Shown: positions 11,050 to 22,000 of the stretch, one piece after another | Position numbering within the stretch: position 1 is the first letter of the stretch | Layout of the letters: each line of letters begins with the position of its first letter | DNA from: Suillus spraguei | Lineage: Eukaryota; Basidiomycota; Agaricomycetes; Boletales; Suillaceae | DNA length: 37,904 nucleotides | NCBI GenBank assembly: GCA_016800925.1 | Contig: JABCPU010000571.1 | Span: forward strand, 1 to 37,904 | Direction of reading: 5' to 3' | The notes under the pieces: model-generated | Told to the model about the DNA's origin: nothing | Database searches by the model: none | What the model saw: only the letters and a program-made list of their open reading frames with translations | Made by a program: the position numbers and the translations under genes

Positions 11050-11540
11050 CCGGATCTATCCTATCCTATCCTCCGACACCTATGGATCATCTGTCCCTCC
11101 AGAGCTTTGCTCCCATCCTGCCCTGGACTTTGTCCAGGAGTCCATCCTTCATCCATTCTACTTTGAATTTGTTCCAGTAGTCTTACCATTACTCCCTACC
11201 ATCCGAAAATAGTTCTGGCGCGTTCCGGCACTCATCCAGAAGTCCTTCGGAGCTCTATCGAGCTATCCTGTCCTACAGAGTTCATCCGGACTCCATCTGG
11301 ACTTCACTATAACTCCCCCTTGGACTTCATCCGAAATTAAGGGCACATACTCGGGTAAGGGGCACAGTGTATGAGCTGAGGCCAAGCCCCTTTAACTTTC
11401 CATCCCTCCAGTACAACCCCATGTAAGACCAGGACTTCTTACTAATCTCCGGTTTTGCATGGTCGTAACAATAATAATGAATGTAGTGACTGCAAAGTAA
11501 TGTTGTATGGTGAGGAGAAAAAGAATGAAGCATTTATATG

Positions 11541-11800
11541 AAGCACTCACATTTGTTTGGACCAAAACATTGAGTCTTCGATTTGTTGAAGCATTCACGA
11601 GGATGGTTGGACCATAACTCATAGTAAGACGGTGTTTCTGAAAGAGACCTGTGAGTGTGATATGTGTGTCTGTGAGCACTTATATTGGTTTGGATCAAGA
11701 CAACATCATTTAATTAGTGAATAAAGCACCTGCATGTGTGCGAGGATGGTCAGACCATAACACAATATTAAGACAGTGTGTGAGAGAGAGACCTACCAGC
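11541..11800 (+). repeat. Degenerate tandem repeat, period about 142 bp
   Basis: The phrase GAGGATGGTTGGACCATAA-TA-TAAGAC(A/G)G(T)GT… at about 11599 recurs at about 11741 with GAGGATGGTCAGACCATAA. Weaker relatives of the GG(T)TGGACCATAA word appear at about 11960 and 12118. The rest of 11476-12200 shows no gene I can support. Confidence 0.5.
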
Positions 11801-12207
11801 TAGGTGGGATGCTAGTATTTTGAAAGATACATGTTAGCGTGATGTGTCGCAGTAGTACTACCTCATGATAAATATCACCTTGGACTTACATAGCGTTTGA
11901 ATGCCTGAATCCCCCTAACTTCTATGCATGCAAGTGAAGTCGGTAACTGGATCCGAAAAGGTTGGACCATAATCATGTGGGATGATCAGCAACCAGCTGC
12001 GTAGATATTGGAACAAAATAACTAAATGGCAGGGTTGTCTCATAGATTACTGTGGTATTTCACTGAGTCTATTCAACAAGAATACAGGCCTACAGCAACA
12101 ATATCATTATGTTGCAGGATTATGGTAGGACCAAAACATAGAATTGAATGTTATTAATAGCAGTTTCGAGAACATCGGAAGGTTCTGTTGTTGGCACATG
12201 CCAGCTG

Positions 12208-12250
12208 CCTTGTCTGAGAAGGGAATGTATTATTCCCTTCTCAGACAAGG
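12208..12250. repeat. Perfect inverted repeat, 19-bp arms, 5-nt loop
   Basis: CCTTGTCTGAGAAGGGAAT (12208-12226) pairs perfectly with ATTCCCTTCTCAGACAAGG (12232-12250) around GTATT. A third copy of the right arm sits at 12571-12588, after the duplicated Asn/Ser-rich segment, in the same orientation as the right arm here. Possible readings are a strong hairpin, a foldback left by double-strand repair, or element termini. Confidence 0.85.
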
Positions 12251-12282
12251 TGACTGGCGTTGGTAGTGGTTATCATTTGCTG

Positions 12283-12613
12283 GAGTTGACAGTATCAATG
12301 GAAAAGTGAGTTCTAATGCATCTTCATCTAATGCATCTCCAAATACCAATAGTGCCAGCAACATTTCTAATAACACCAATACCATGGTAGTGGTACAAAT
12401 GAGGTGTTACCATTTTCTGGAGTTGACAGTATTGATGGGGAGGTGAGTTCTAACGCATCTCCAACTTCGTCTAACGCGTCCCCAAATACCAATAGTGCCA
12501 GCAACATTTCTAATAACACCAATACCACTGCAAATGCCAATGCCAACTCAAACTCTAACACGATGTGTTATTCCCTTCTCAGACAAGGACCTTCCAATAT
12601 ATTCCAGTTTTAG
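12283..12613 (+). pseudogene. Asn/Ser-rich coding-like segment, tandemly duplicated
   Basis: Two direct copies (about 12270-12384 and 12411-12530) encode FSGVDSIDGEVSSNAS followed by an NTNSASNISNNTNT run. In the second copy the frame is open from about 12380 to a stop at about 12611 and continues into TANANANSNSNT. The first copy is in the same frame until it runs off at its 3' end. The composition is low-complexity Asn/Ser/Ala/Thr, as in disordered fungal regions. No start codon or domain can be assigned. The duplication lies between the inverted repeat and its third arm. Confidence 0.4.
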
Positions 12614-12889
12614 TAGGTTGAATACTTCTTTCCTAAATGACCACTCTGATATTCCAGTTTTCAGCAGGTCAAATGTGCTGTATGGCTTCATCAAGCCTTT
12701 TCTAGTTCCTCCTGTTTCTTCTGGCTAGCACTGTACTTGCTGGCAATTCAGTAAGTAAATCAGATTCACTGTATGGTCTTAGTTTTATCCAAGTTTCTAG
12801 TTTCAGCAAATTGAATGCACTGTATAGTTTTGCCAGGTCTTTTATAGAGCCAGAGTGTCAACAGGTGGATCACTTTCCTTGCCATTCTT

Positions 12890-13416
12890 ATGCTGACCAA
12901 CATGTCAGTCAAAGTACCATTCTTCATCAAATGCATCTCATTTTCACCTATTGCCGTCAATAATGCAGTCTCCACAGCGCCAAAGGAGCTCACATTCATC
13001 TACCATGGCACTCCTGAATTCGAGCAGGCAGCACGATTGATGGCAGATGAGTGCCTGCTTTCATACTATAATGGCGTCTATTACAATCTTCCAGGTGTGT
13101 TAATGGCAGTGGAAATTTCTCTCATTGCTAACAGTATTTCAGAATGAGTCAAAGACAAGCAATTACTCTTCTATGTCATTCGTGGTTCACACATTGGTGT
13201 AGTCGCTGGCTGGTGAGCACAGTTTTGTTATGAATATTTATTATATTTATCAAAAATTTGAACACTAATAGGGAGAACACATTGAACTGTGTCCTGGGCG
13301 TTAACAAGCCTGAATATCATGATGTTGTATCTATTGTGCTCGGGGAGCAACTTGTGAGGGAGGCGATTGATAAAGGCCAAGTAGAGATGGTAGATTCCTG
13401 GGGCTCTGATAGTTAG
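12890..13416 (+). pseudogene. Unrecognised gene upstream of KDZ relic
   Basis: Reading starts around MSVKVPFFIKC at 12902 (or MLTNM at 12890) and runs through ELTFIYHGTPEFEQAARLM and GVLMAVEISLIANSISE. There is an in-frame TGA at 13145-13147, where an Arg CGA would be expected. After VKDKQLLFYVIRGSHIGVVAGW an intron with a GTGAGC donor and TAG acceptor (13213-13270, about 58 nt) joins in frame to ENTLNCVLGVNKPEYHD and ends at a TAG (13414-13416). The steady composition and in-frame splice support a real gene that is now broken by one stop. I do not recognise the family. An upstream exon is possible. Confidence 0.45.
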
Positions 13417-13602
13417 GCCTGTTCTATTAGTATTACTATTTGTCAGTTGTGCTGTAGGGTCTTATGAAATTTGGGTGTCCATTACTATTTGTCAAGTTGC
13501 GCTGTATTGGCATGTCTGAGGTTTTGAAATGTTCGGGGTCCTCAATTCCCACAGTGACAGTCAACATTGACCCAATCAGTTCCTTGTCAGCAGTAGCATG
13601 CC

Positions 13603-16600
13603 ATGGATGAATCATCACAGACCATTCAGGCCATACCTCTTTTATGCTCATTCCATCGGTCAAATAGCCATGGGCATGGACGAGGTTGTGGGCGATCAAA
13701 TTCAGACATACCAAGCCAAAAGCGCGCTCGACTAAACCCCTACACACCCACGAATCCACATTCCAAAGCACCCATCCATACCTCTGTCACATTTGCATCA
13801 CGTCAAGAAGGTGATTTGATTGTATCTAAACAGAAAATCCTAGGGACCGCATCCATATTGTCATCCTATGAACCTGACAGCCAATATGCTGTTTCAGGAG
13901 AGGATTTCTCTGATTTTCCCTATGATTGCGAGGAACTGGAACCATCTGTATTACTAGATGAGAGTGCAAGGCATAAGAGAATGGCTGCAGTATGTTTTAT
14001 TTAATAATAAGTAATTGTTCTCATTGATCAAATGAGACATTAGGACCATCCCCTTCTCATCTGGATGAAGGAACGTGCTTTTTTTCTAGCAGAAATTCTG
14101 CGACATGATGGACGCAGAGATCACACTTCTGACACATGTCCTGGATGTCAATGTCCGACATTTACACCCCCACAATATCAATGCCAGGAGTGTCTGGATG
14201 CGCAATTGTACTGTGGCGCCTGGTATCATCCAGAATCACATACGGTTACCTACCCATCATATTCAGGTCAGTTTATTTTCTCAATTGTTAAAGCACCGAT
14301 AGCTCATTAGCTTCTTAGGAATGGAACAGTCAATTTTTTGAGCATATTTCATTGAAAAGCATGGGCCTTTGCATACAGCTGGCAATCAGCAAGTGGTGCA
14401 TTCTTCCCAGAAAGGCATTCAACGATGATTTTGTTTTCATTGATGCCAATGGTATTCATGAAATTGGGCTGGACTTCTGTGGCTGGCACGACCTCCCAGA
14501 CACATACTAGGCAACTACTGCGTGCTGGTTGGTTTCCATCGACTTCTACTAATCCACGAACGGCCACAACATTCCATGTTCTTCATCAATACCATATTCT
14601 GTCTTTTGAGTCAAAAGCTTCCGCATATGAGTTTTATCACTCACTGGTTCGCTTAATAGACAACACAGGCTTGACCAAATGAAAAGTAAGTTTTAATCTC
14701 ACTAAGTGTGAATTTTTCAGTTCACACTGTTGTTTCAGGATCGTTATGAATCTTTCATGTGCATGGTCCGTGAATGGTGTCACTTGGTGATGTTAAAGCG
14801 CTCAGGATGTGGCCATGATCCAAGTGGTGTGGCAGGTACTTCAGAGGGTCAGTGTGCTGTGTTATGTCCTGCATGTCTGCAGCCTGGGAAAAATCTCCCA
14901 GACAATTGGCAAGATGCTCCAAAGGCCAAAGGGTGAGTCTGATATATATCACAAGGTGGTCAGTACTCAAGAGCACTGATCATATCTCAGTTGGCTATGT
15001 GGACTTTTTCTGGCGATTGAATGCCAATTTTCATCTGAAAAGACATGTGGTATCGTCCAATGAGATTGATCCTAGCCTTTCATGAGGTTGGGCTTATTTT
15101 GTAGAGGAGGCATCTTACAAGTCTCACATCTCAGACAGGGTTGAAGATACACAAGAGGTACGTTTCTTCACCGCTTGGGTCAAGATGCTGTCTGACATTC
15201 TAACTTGCAGAAAAGCACGTGCTCCAGCCACAACACTGTGAACATGGCAGACACCAAATTATCTCAAGGACTTGCGGCAATGGGAGTAGGTACTGTAGAT
15301 TGTGCACGTCATAATATGAAGTGCCCCAATGGAGTTGGTGACCTTCAAAAGGGAGAAAAGTGGTTTTTTTCTCACTAATTTTATGGTCTGATCTAACAAA
15401 CATGATCAGGTATCTGAACATGGATTATCTGTTTTTCTCTACACTACGACACTCCACAGTAGATATCTTGAATGTGTCATATGACATCGCTTGTCAATGG
15501 CGCAAGCATCTTTGGTCACACATGTGTCTTTGCCACCTTCCCACCACTTGAACTATCTTACAAGGATGATCCACTTCTTTGTGCCCAAGTTCCATCTTCC
15601 TGTGCACATCTCCAAGTGCCAAATGATTTTTTCATTCAACTTTACTCACTTTGTCGGGCGCACAGATGGCGAGGCACCAGAGCGAGGATGGTCAAATATC
15701 AATCCTGTAGCTTCAAGCATGAATGGTATGGGTCCAGGCTGTCATCGAGACACACTAGACAATCATTTCAGTGACTGGAACTAGAAAAAAGTAGTTGGAC
15801 TCAGTGAGCTCTAGTTGCGCAGTATTATGTACACAAAAACTAATAGATTTGGTTTTAGGATCATTGCTTTTATTCAAGATAAAAGAAGCCCAGACAGAAA
15901 AGGCTGAGCATGGTGCTGCCTTCAAGGAGTTTGATAGTGTCATCATGTCTGAAAATTGCATGGCCTGGAAGGTTAAAATGGAGGCATGGGAGGAAAATCC
16001 GAATGATACGATGGTTTCCAACCCGTTACAGCTGAAAGGCATTGGTGAGTTTGATTTGATCTCTTTGATGTACCCTACTTGACATATAAATTGACCAGCG
16101 ATTACACAAGCAAGTGCATGCTTGAACTTAGCCCAGCTCAAGGCTGAGGATCTCGAATGTGGTGTAGATCTTTCACTTCACCCTGATGTGTCGCCAAGTG
16201 TGCTCATCGCATCAGGCATTGACCTTGAAGAAGAACAGTGAGTGATTAGCACATGTCTTGCTCACCATACTAAAACGCTCTACAAGGCAGCGCTTGAAGG
16301 CCATAGCTGACAACATGGCATGGATACACAGAAGTTGAGTATCCTCCACATGAGGATGTCTCTTCATCGAAAGACTGAATCTCGGAGGCGGATCCAGTTT
16401 CTATATGTACACCTGTGCAAGTACTTGTCAACATGTCAGCAACCAGTGCTCTTGAAAATGCTGAGCTTATGAAGTTGTGGCTCCCATCTGCATTGAATGG
16501 TAATGCTTGTGATTTGCACCTCCAACACATCGAGTGGGAATTGCGATGCAATTCATGCAAGCTCACGACGCTTTAGAAGAGCTTAGGCAGTGCCTCCATG

Positions 16601-17175
16601 TACACTGCTCCCTCTTGAATTTCAAGAGGGAATGGATTTGGGGCCAAGGGGCCAATACTTGGGCTCAAAATGTGCTTGCACGTATACATGCTAGGCAGGC
16701 AGCGTGTGTGAAGCGCTATAGGACTGCATGGGGGGCTCTCAAATCTCTCGCACAGATTTTGAAGAAGGTAGATTGGCATGGACGGTTGCAGGACCTCTCT
16801 GATGACGATGTGAAGCCACTCATCGACCCATTTGCCACTCAGGGAGAGGGAAGGTGAAGACTGACATGGATTTGGATGATGGATGGTGTGGACAATTGCA
16901 CAGATGGCGGGGACGTTGATGGTAAGTTTTACGATCCATTTTTGATGTGATTAATCTCAGTGTTTGCCAGGTGTTTGTGTTGAATGGTGCAAATCCCATG
17001 CCAGGGCGCTTCACTGGGCTGAAGAAGTGGACCTTCTCCAGGAGGAGATGCGCCAGGTTTTGCTATTTTTCAATTGGTAGGCAAATTGGTGGGAAGGACA
17101 GGGAGTCCTCCAGGTCCATGAGGAGCCCCTTCAGTGACAAACTCCATACTATATGGGTCACCTGGCCCACATAAT
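13603..17175 (+). pseudogene. KDZ-type transposase relic (CxC cluster, degenerate)
   Basis: This is a multi-exon DNA-transposase relic. Exon 1 (13603-13989, ends …ARHKRMAA) is spliced over a 54-nt intron (13990-14043) to DHPLLIWMKERAFFLAEILRHDGR and a Cys-rich segment (C-x2-C-x-C … C-x2-C, about 14138-14215), the CxC-type domain. Next come FIDANGIHEIGLDFCG (about 14433-14487), RQLLRAGWFP and FESKASAYEFYH, then DRYESFMCMVREW (14740 on). NMADTKLSQGLAAMGVGTVDCARHNM, SYDIACQWRKHLW (about 15475) and GRTDGEAPERGWSNINP (about 15655-15700) follow, and then a helical C-terminus (about 16440-17100). The D, D and E candidate catalytic motifs are therefore present. The gene is dead: there is a TGA at 14680-14682, a frameshift near 14508 and further stops and frameshifts at about 15080, 15530, 15782 and 17074. 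The 3' end dissolves into a minisatellite. Terminal inverted repeats were not found. Confidence 0.75.
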
Positions 17176-17180
17176 ATCCC

Positions 17181-17620
17181 ATCAAAGATGGGCCAGCGGA
17201 CCATGGGCCAAGGTTATGTATATCCTTTATGTTGATGGATGGGCCAGGGAGAATATTATTTCCAATGGAGACAGGTGGGCCGGGAGGATCTTATTTTCAG
17301 GAGAGACGGGTGGGCCAGAGGGAAACATGATTTCTGATGTTGATGGATGGGCCAGGGGGATATCATCACCGACAGAGATGGGTCAGCCCATCTGGGTAGT
17401 ATGTAGAGTAGGATATTATAGACAGCTGGGCTGAAGAGAGATGCAAGGCAAATATAATTGCATAGACGGGTGGGCCGAGGTAAGAAAATATTACATATAC
17501 AGGTGGGCTGATGTGGGGTGTATTACATGCATGGGTGGGCTGAGGGTGCAGTAAAATATTTATTGCATAGATGGGTGGGCCGACATGGAGGTATATTGCA
17601 TATATGGGTGGGCCTAGATA
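17181..17620 (+). repeat. GATGGGTGGGCC minisatellite
   Basis: At least nine imperfect units carry the core (A/G)GGTGGGCC, spaced about 35-60 bp apart and alternating with AT-rich spacers (ATATTATT, TTGCATA). It abuts the 3' end of the KDZ relic. It has no coding content. Confidence 0.7.
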
Positions 17621-18043
17621 TGTATCATAAAGACATACAGCTGATGTAGCTACCAGAGAATCAAACACATAGGATACATGCACCCTATGAGTGCATATAC
17701 CTACCATTGACCACCAAAATCTCAACCCCGAAGCATGAAAACCTGAAACCTGAGCCTTGGTGTGCACCATATCCTATTGTCTAACACAACAAATCACCGA
17801 GTCTCAAAACCCAACCACCCGAGCACCTGAAGCCCGAAACACGAGACTCAGATGTCAAAACTCACAAAAATGTAAATGTCAAATTTCACTGGGTGCCGAA
17901 CCCTGAGTACCAAGTGCTGGGTGCCGGATGCCAAGTCCCGAAACCTGGAACTTGAAACTGGAGATTCAAACTAGATATTTCCTGAATTCCGGATACCCAG
18001 ACACCCGAAACACAACACACAAGGTGAAAGATTTAAAGTCCAT
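17621..18043. other. No gene; CCCGAAAC-rich low-complexity lead-in
   Basis: No gene is seen. Words such as CCCGAAACC, GAGTCTCAAAACC and AGTCCCGAAACC become frequent and grade into the satellite that follows, so this is probably its diverged edge. Confidence 0.4.
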
Positions 18044-18428
18044 GTGTTGAGTCATCTAGTGCGAGTGCCGAGTGCCAGGTGCTGGGTGCAGAGTCCCGAA
18101 ACTAGAAACTCGAGATTCGAGACAAACAAGATAACTACCAAAAATGTGTGGATCAAAGTTTTGTTGTTGCCTGACATTTTTCTGAGTCCCAAGTACCGAA
18201 CCCTGAAATTGTGGACTACCAGATGTCGGGGTTCGGGGTTCAGCACTCGAAATTTGAGATTTGAGATGAAAAAGATATCTACCAAAAATGTGTGGATCAA
18301 AGTCATTTTATTGCCTAACATTTGTTTCAGTCTCAAGTGCAGAATCCTGAGTTCTGAACCCCAAACCCTGAAATAGTGGACTACCGGAGTTCGGAGTTCG
18401 GCACTTAGAATGTGTGGATCAATATGTG
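18044..18428 (+). repeat. Satellite array, left part (split by G1)
   Basis: Units of about 144 bp combine GTGCCGAGTGCCAGGTGC-type subrepeats with ACCAAAAATGTGTGGATCAAAG (at about 18139 and 18283). The array stops at 18428, exactly where G1 begins, and resumes at 26979. Confidence 0.75.
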
Positions 18429-18897
18429 TGTTACAATTGTACGTGCCCCTATTCATTTTAGTTTCGTCTTTACCTTGTATATTATGTAACATGATCTCGA
18501 CTCATATGCTCAATGCATCTGTACCATAGTTGCCTTCCTTCTTTGGATATGCACTTATGTTCTCACATCTCTCTTGTCCGTGCGCACATATTGGCTTATT
18601 TAAGCACATTGTATTATGCTTGTGTACTTTACTTTAATCTTACTGGGTTTTACCTGGAATATCCTTCGCTTAGGTCTCCAACCCAAGTCGTCTGAATTGC
18701 CTCTAAGTCTAAGCACTCCTTAGCCTTAGTCTCTATTCTACCGATCATCTTAGAGTCACGACTCTTCGATTGAACCTTGATCCCACTCGGAATACTTCCT
18801 TGTGGTAGTCTCATTCTCCTTTGAACATAGTTGAACCTCCCAGCAGACTGGCTGTGTCTTATCACTGTCGCTGGTGATGCCACCCCAGTTCGTAACA
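18429..18897 (+). repeat. G1 5' LTR
   Basis: This unit of 469 bp runs from TGTTACAATTGTACG to CCCCAGTTCGTAACA, with TGTTAC/GTAACA short inverted termini. The same LTR appears at 26507-26978, 6817-7292, and (minus strand) 29508-29976 and 36442-36913. Confidence 0.93.
18597..18603 (+). promoter_or_regulatory. TATA-like box of LTR G
   Basis: TATTTAA lies 34 nt upstream of the ACTTTAATCTT block (18631-18641) that self-priming predicts to be the mRNA 5' end. The same spacing is seen in G2 (36745 to 36711, minus strand). Confidence 0.5.
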
Positions 18898-18898
18898 A

Positions 18899-18909
18899 AA
18901 GATTAAAGT
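18899..18909 (+). other. Self-primer binding site of G1
   Basis: AAGATTAAAGT lies one base after the 5' LTR. It is the exact reverse complement of ACTTTAATCTT inside the LTR (18631-18641), with mismatches immediately on both sides, giving an 11-nt match. There is no TGG tRNA-type primer site. In Tf1, the first 11 nt of the mRNA fold back to prime reverse transcription, and the length here is the same. Confidence 0.75.
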
Positions 18910-19034
18910 CCACATCAATCATCAACTATCCAGTCTTCGAACCCCTCCCTCTGAACCCTGATAAAGCCCTAACAAACAGCGAGACCGTGCGTGTAGGCAC
19001 CGAGAAAGTATAACTCACCAGACCATTCATCATA

Positions 19035-22000
19035 ATGACTACTACAGCCACCACCAGAAAATATTTTGAATATAAAATCGGTTTCCCAACCGCTTTTGAT
19101 GGAGATCACGACAATTCCCTGGAATTCATTCTATCATGCAATGCATACTTCAACATCAATAAAAAGTTCTATACCAACGACAAGCAGAAGATCATTTTCA
19201 TTACATCCTTCATGACGGAAAAGAACACCAAATCTTGGAAAGAGCAATTTCTTGCTCACGCTCAATCCATTGACACTTCTGGACAGAAAGTTGGTTATGG
19301 ACGATGAAAGATTTCATGAAAAGCTTCAATGAAGCTTTCAAACTGGTAGATTCCATAGGAACCACATTAACGAAGCTCAGGATCTTAAACAAGGAAACAG
19401 CGAGCTCCAAACCTATATCGCTGACTTTGAAGCACTTACAGCTAAAGCCCATATCACCGACAATGCAACAAAAGTCCAATTCTTCCAAGATGGCCTTAAC
19501 TTAGGCATCTTGACCAAACTATTTGCACCAGGCGACGTCCCAGATGTATTCCGCAATGTTGTATCACAATGCGTTTCCATCGACAACTCCCACCAGCACC
19601 TTCAGGTGTTACAAGCACGTCATGCTCCACAGAAGAAGAAGAACTATGGAAATGCATGTTACACACCCAGTCGTGATTCAAACACAATGGTCGTAGATTG
19701 AATTTCCGATATGGAAAGATCTGAGTGCATGAGAAAATATCAATGTTTTGGATGCAGAAAGACAGGACACCATATTGGTAACTGCCCTGATAGGAAGAAG
19801 AAGACTCCACTTCATCAAGCAGAAGCAAAAGAAGTTCAAAACAAAGAAGACGAAACCATGAACAAATTGTAGAGGATTTTTAACTTGGAGAAACAAAGAC
19901 TCGATGTATGTTTCTCCCAATGTATTACTAAGACTTGTATGTGCTGTAGGTGAAAGAAAAGAACTTCGGATTCCTATCACCCTGCATTCGCATACTCACT
20001 TAAAATCCGTCAACACTACCGCCATTATCAACTCTGGCACAGCAGGAATGTTCATCTCCGAGGAGTTTGTGAAACTCCATCAAATCACACAAAGAAAACT
20101 CAAAACACCATTTCAAGTTACCACCACAGATGGAACCCTCATCAAAGGAGGGCCAATCACGCATTATTGCCTTCTAGTGGTAAAGATCAATGAACGAACC
20201 ATGTATGGAAAGTTCAATATCACTAAAACTTGGGCAAAGAGATCAAATTCTTCTGGGAATCCCGTGGTTACGTGCCATGAACCCAAGTATAGATTGGGCC
20301 GCCAAAACACTTGCCTCCCACGAACGATGAAGTCTGATGAAATTGAACAAGATGTGGATACAGATCAGAAGAGGAACAGATTACCTTCTGCTTTCCCTTA
20401 CCACACCAAGAAATGGCAAAATTTGAAACTTCCAAAACTTGTCATTGCTCCTACCATTGACATCCCTGACGAACTCATGATCAATGAAGCTTCTCCATGA
20501 GTAAGAATACCACCGCATCCCCCATCACCTATTCCTCGTGTAGAAAAATGAAAGCACAAGTCAGAACCAGAATCTCAACCGCCACCATCAAAAACCCATT
20601 GAACAATGACCAATCAAAGAACAACAGCAAGGAAAGCGGAAAACTGAAGAAGATCTTGGAGGACGAGCTCATAATATTCCAAAGTTAACCAAATACTTCG
20701 TACCACCCAAATCATTGACCCCTTCCACTTCTATCGAAGGAATTCTTGATCAGGACATACCCATGACGTCCACCATGCACGCGAAAGAAGACGAGCAATT
20801 TAATACTATGCATGACGTATGGAGTGCCCCTGAAGTACGAGAAGTATCATCCTATGAACTTGGAGGAGGAGAATTCCTGGTTGAATACGACATCGACGGA
20901 AGTGACATGAGAATCATCGACGAAGTATTCATGGATACACCCCTTACTCGTGATGGAACTTTCCCGACTTGAACAACTCCCGAGTTACTCTACCATCTCC
21001 CTTCCTCCGCCGAAATACAGTAACAAGGCACAAGAATTCGCAACCAATGAAAAAGAGAAGAAGAAGTCGTTCGAAGCACTTGTACCATCCTACCTCCATG
21101 ACTTCGCTGACATCTTTGCTAAAGATGGACTTAACAAACTTCCCCTGGAACAACCGGTTATTGACCATCGCATCAATACCAAACCCGTTTTATTCCCCCA
21201 ACGTCTAAGGTTACCCCTGTCAGAAAGGGAGTGAACTTTGGTAAAAGCATTCATTGATGAAAACATTGCTAAGGGTTCATTTCTGAATCAAAATCACCCC
21301 AAGCTAGTGGGTTCTTTTTCATTGGAAAGAAGAGCGGAGAACTCCGTCCTTGCCAGGACTATCATTACATCAATTATTGGACAGTCAAAAATGCTTATAA
21401 CTTCCTTTACCAGTATCTCTTGTGGCACAGCTTCACAATGCACAATTCTTCACAAAAAATGGATATATGGTCAGGATACAACAACATCTGCATCCATTCC
21501 AAGGATTGATGGAAAGCTGTGTTCACAATGGAATTCAGTCTCTATGAACCTAATGTCATGTTCTTTGGGTTATGTAATTCACCAGCCACGTTTCAAGCAT
21601 ACATGGAATCACACCTTCCAGCAGGAGATTAACGAAGGATGGATGGTTATCTATATGGATGATATCCTCATTTTCTCGACAACTATGGAAGAACACCGCA
21701 AACATACCAGACAAGTACTGATGAAAATACAAAACAAACATCTTTTCCTGAAACCAGAAAAGTGTACCTTCGATGCTGACAAAGTGGAATACCTTGGAAT
21801 AATCATTCAGCCTGGAACAGATTGCTATGGATACTGCCAAGACAAAAGGGATTGCTGAATGGCCTGTTCCAAAAAGCATAAGAGATGTTCGGTCATTTTA
21901 GGATTCTGCACCTTTTTACTGCACATGTATCTCCCATTACTCTGATATTGCACGACCCCTCATCGATCTAACAAAGAAGGACACTTCCTTCCTTTGGACG

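Larger units (their letters stand above)
9182..11470 (+). repeat. Solo LTR, family C (copy C2), split by A2
   Basis: It starts TGTCATATAC and ends GGTCGTAACA. A perfect 5-bp duplication ATAAT flanks it (9177-9181, 11471-11475). With A2 removed it is about 1.35 kb and matches C1 in reverse complement over its length. Because C1 and C2 have different target duplications (GTTTG versus ATAAT), they are independent insertions and not the two ends of one element. Confidence 0.88.

Noticed and set aside
5522..11470. A single 6-kb DNA transposon with 1.3-kb terminal inverted repeats
   Set aside because: The two arms have their own different perfect 5-bp duplications (GTTTG for C1, ATAAT for C2), so they are separate solo LTRs.
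13436..13771. A 111-codon minus-strand open frame (…IHPWHATADKELIGSMLTVTVGIEDPEHFKTSD…)
   Set aside because: It reads smoothly, but most of it lies opposite the plus-strand KDZ exon 1, which has a proper splice donor at 13990 and continues into KDZ motifs. I found no splice partner on the minus strand. It remains a minor doubt.
17181..18428. A CRISPR-like array of regularly spaced repeats
   Set aside because: The repeats are degenerate with variable spacing and no unique spacers of constant length, and the context is a eukaryotic genome.
18898..18915. A tRNA primer binding site in G1
   Set aside because: The bases after the LTR lack TGG and match no tRNA 3' end, while the 11-nt match to the LTR itself is exact.
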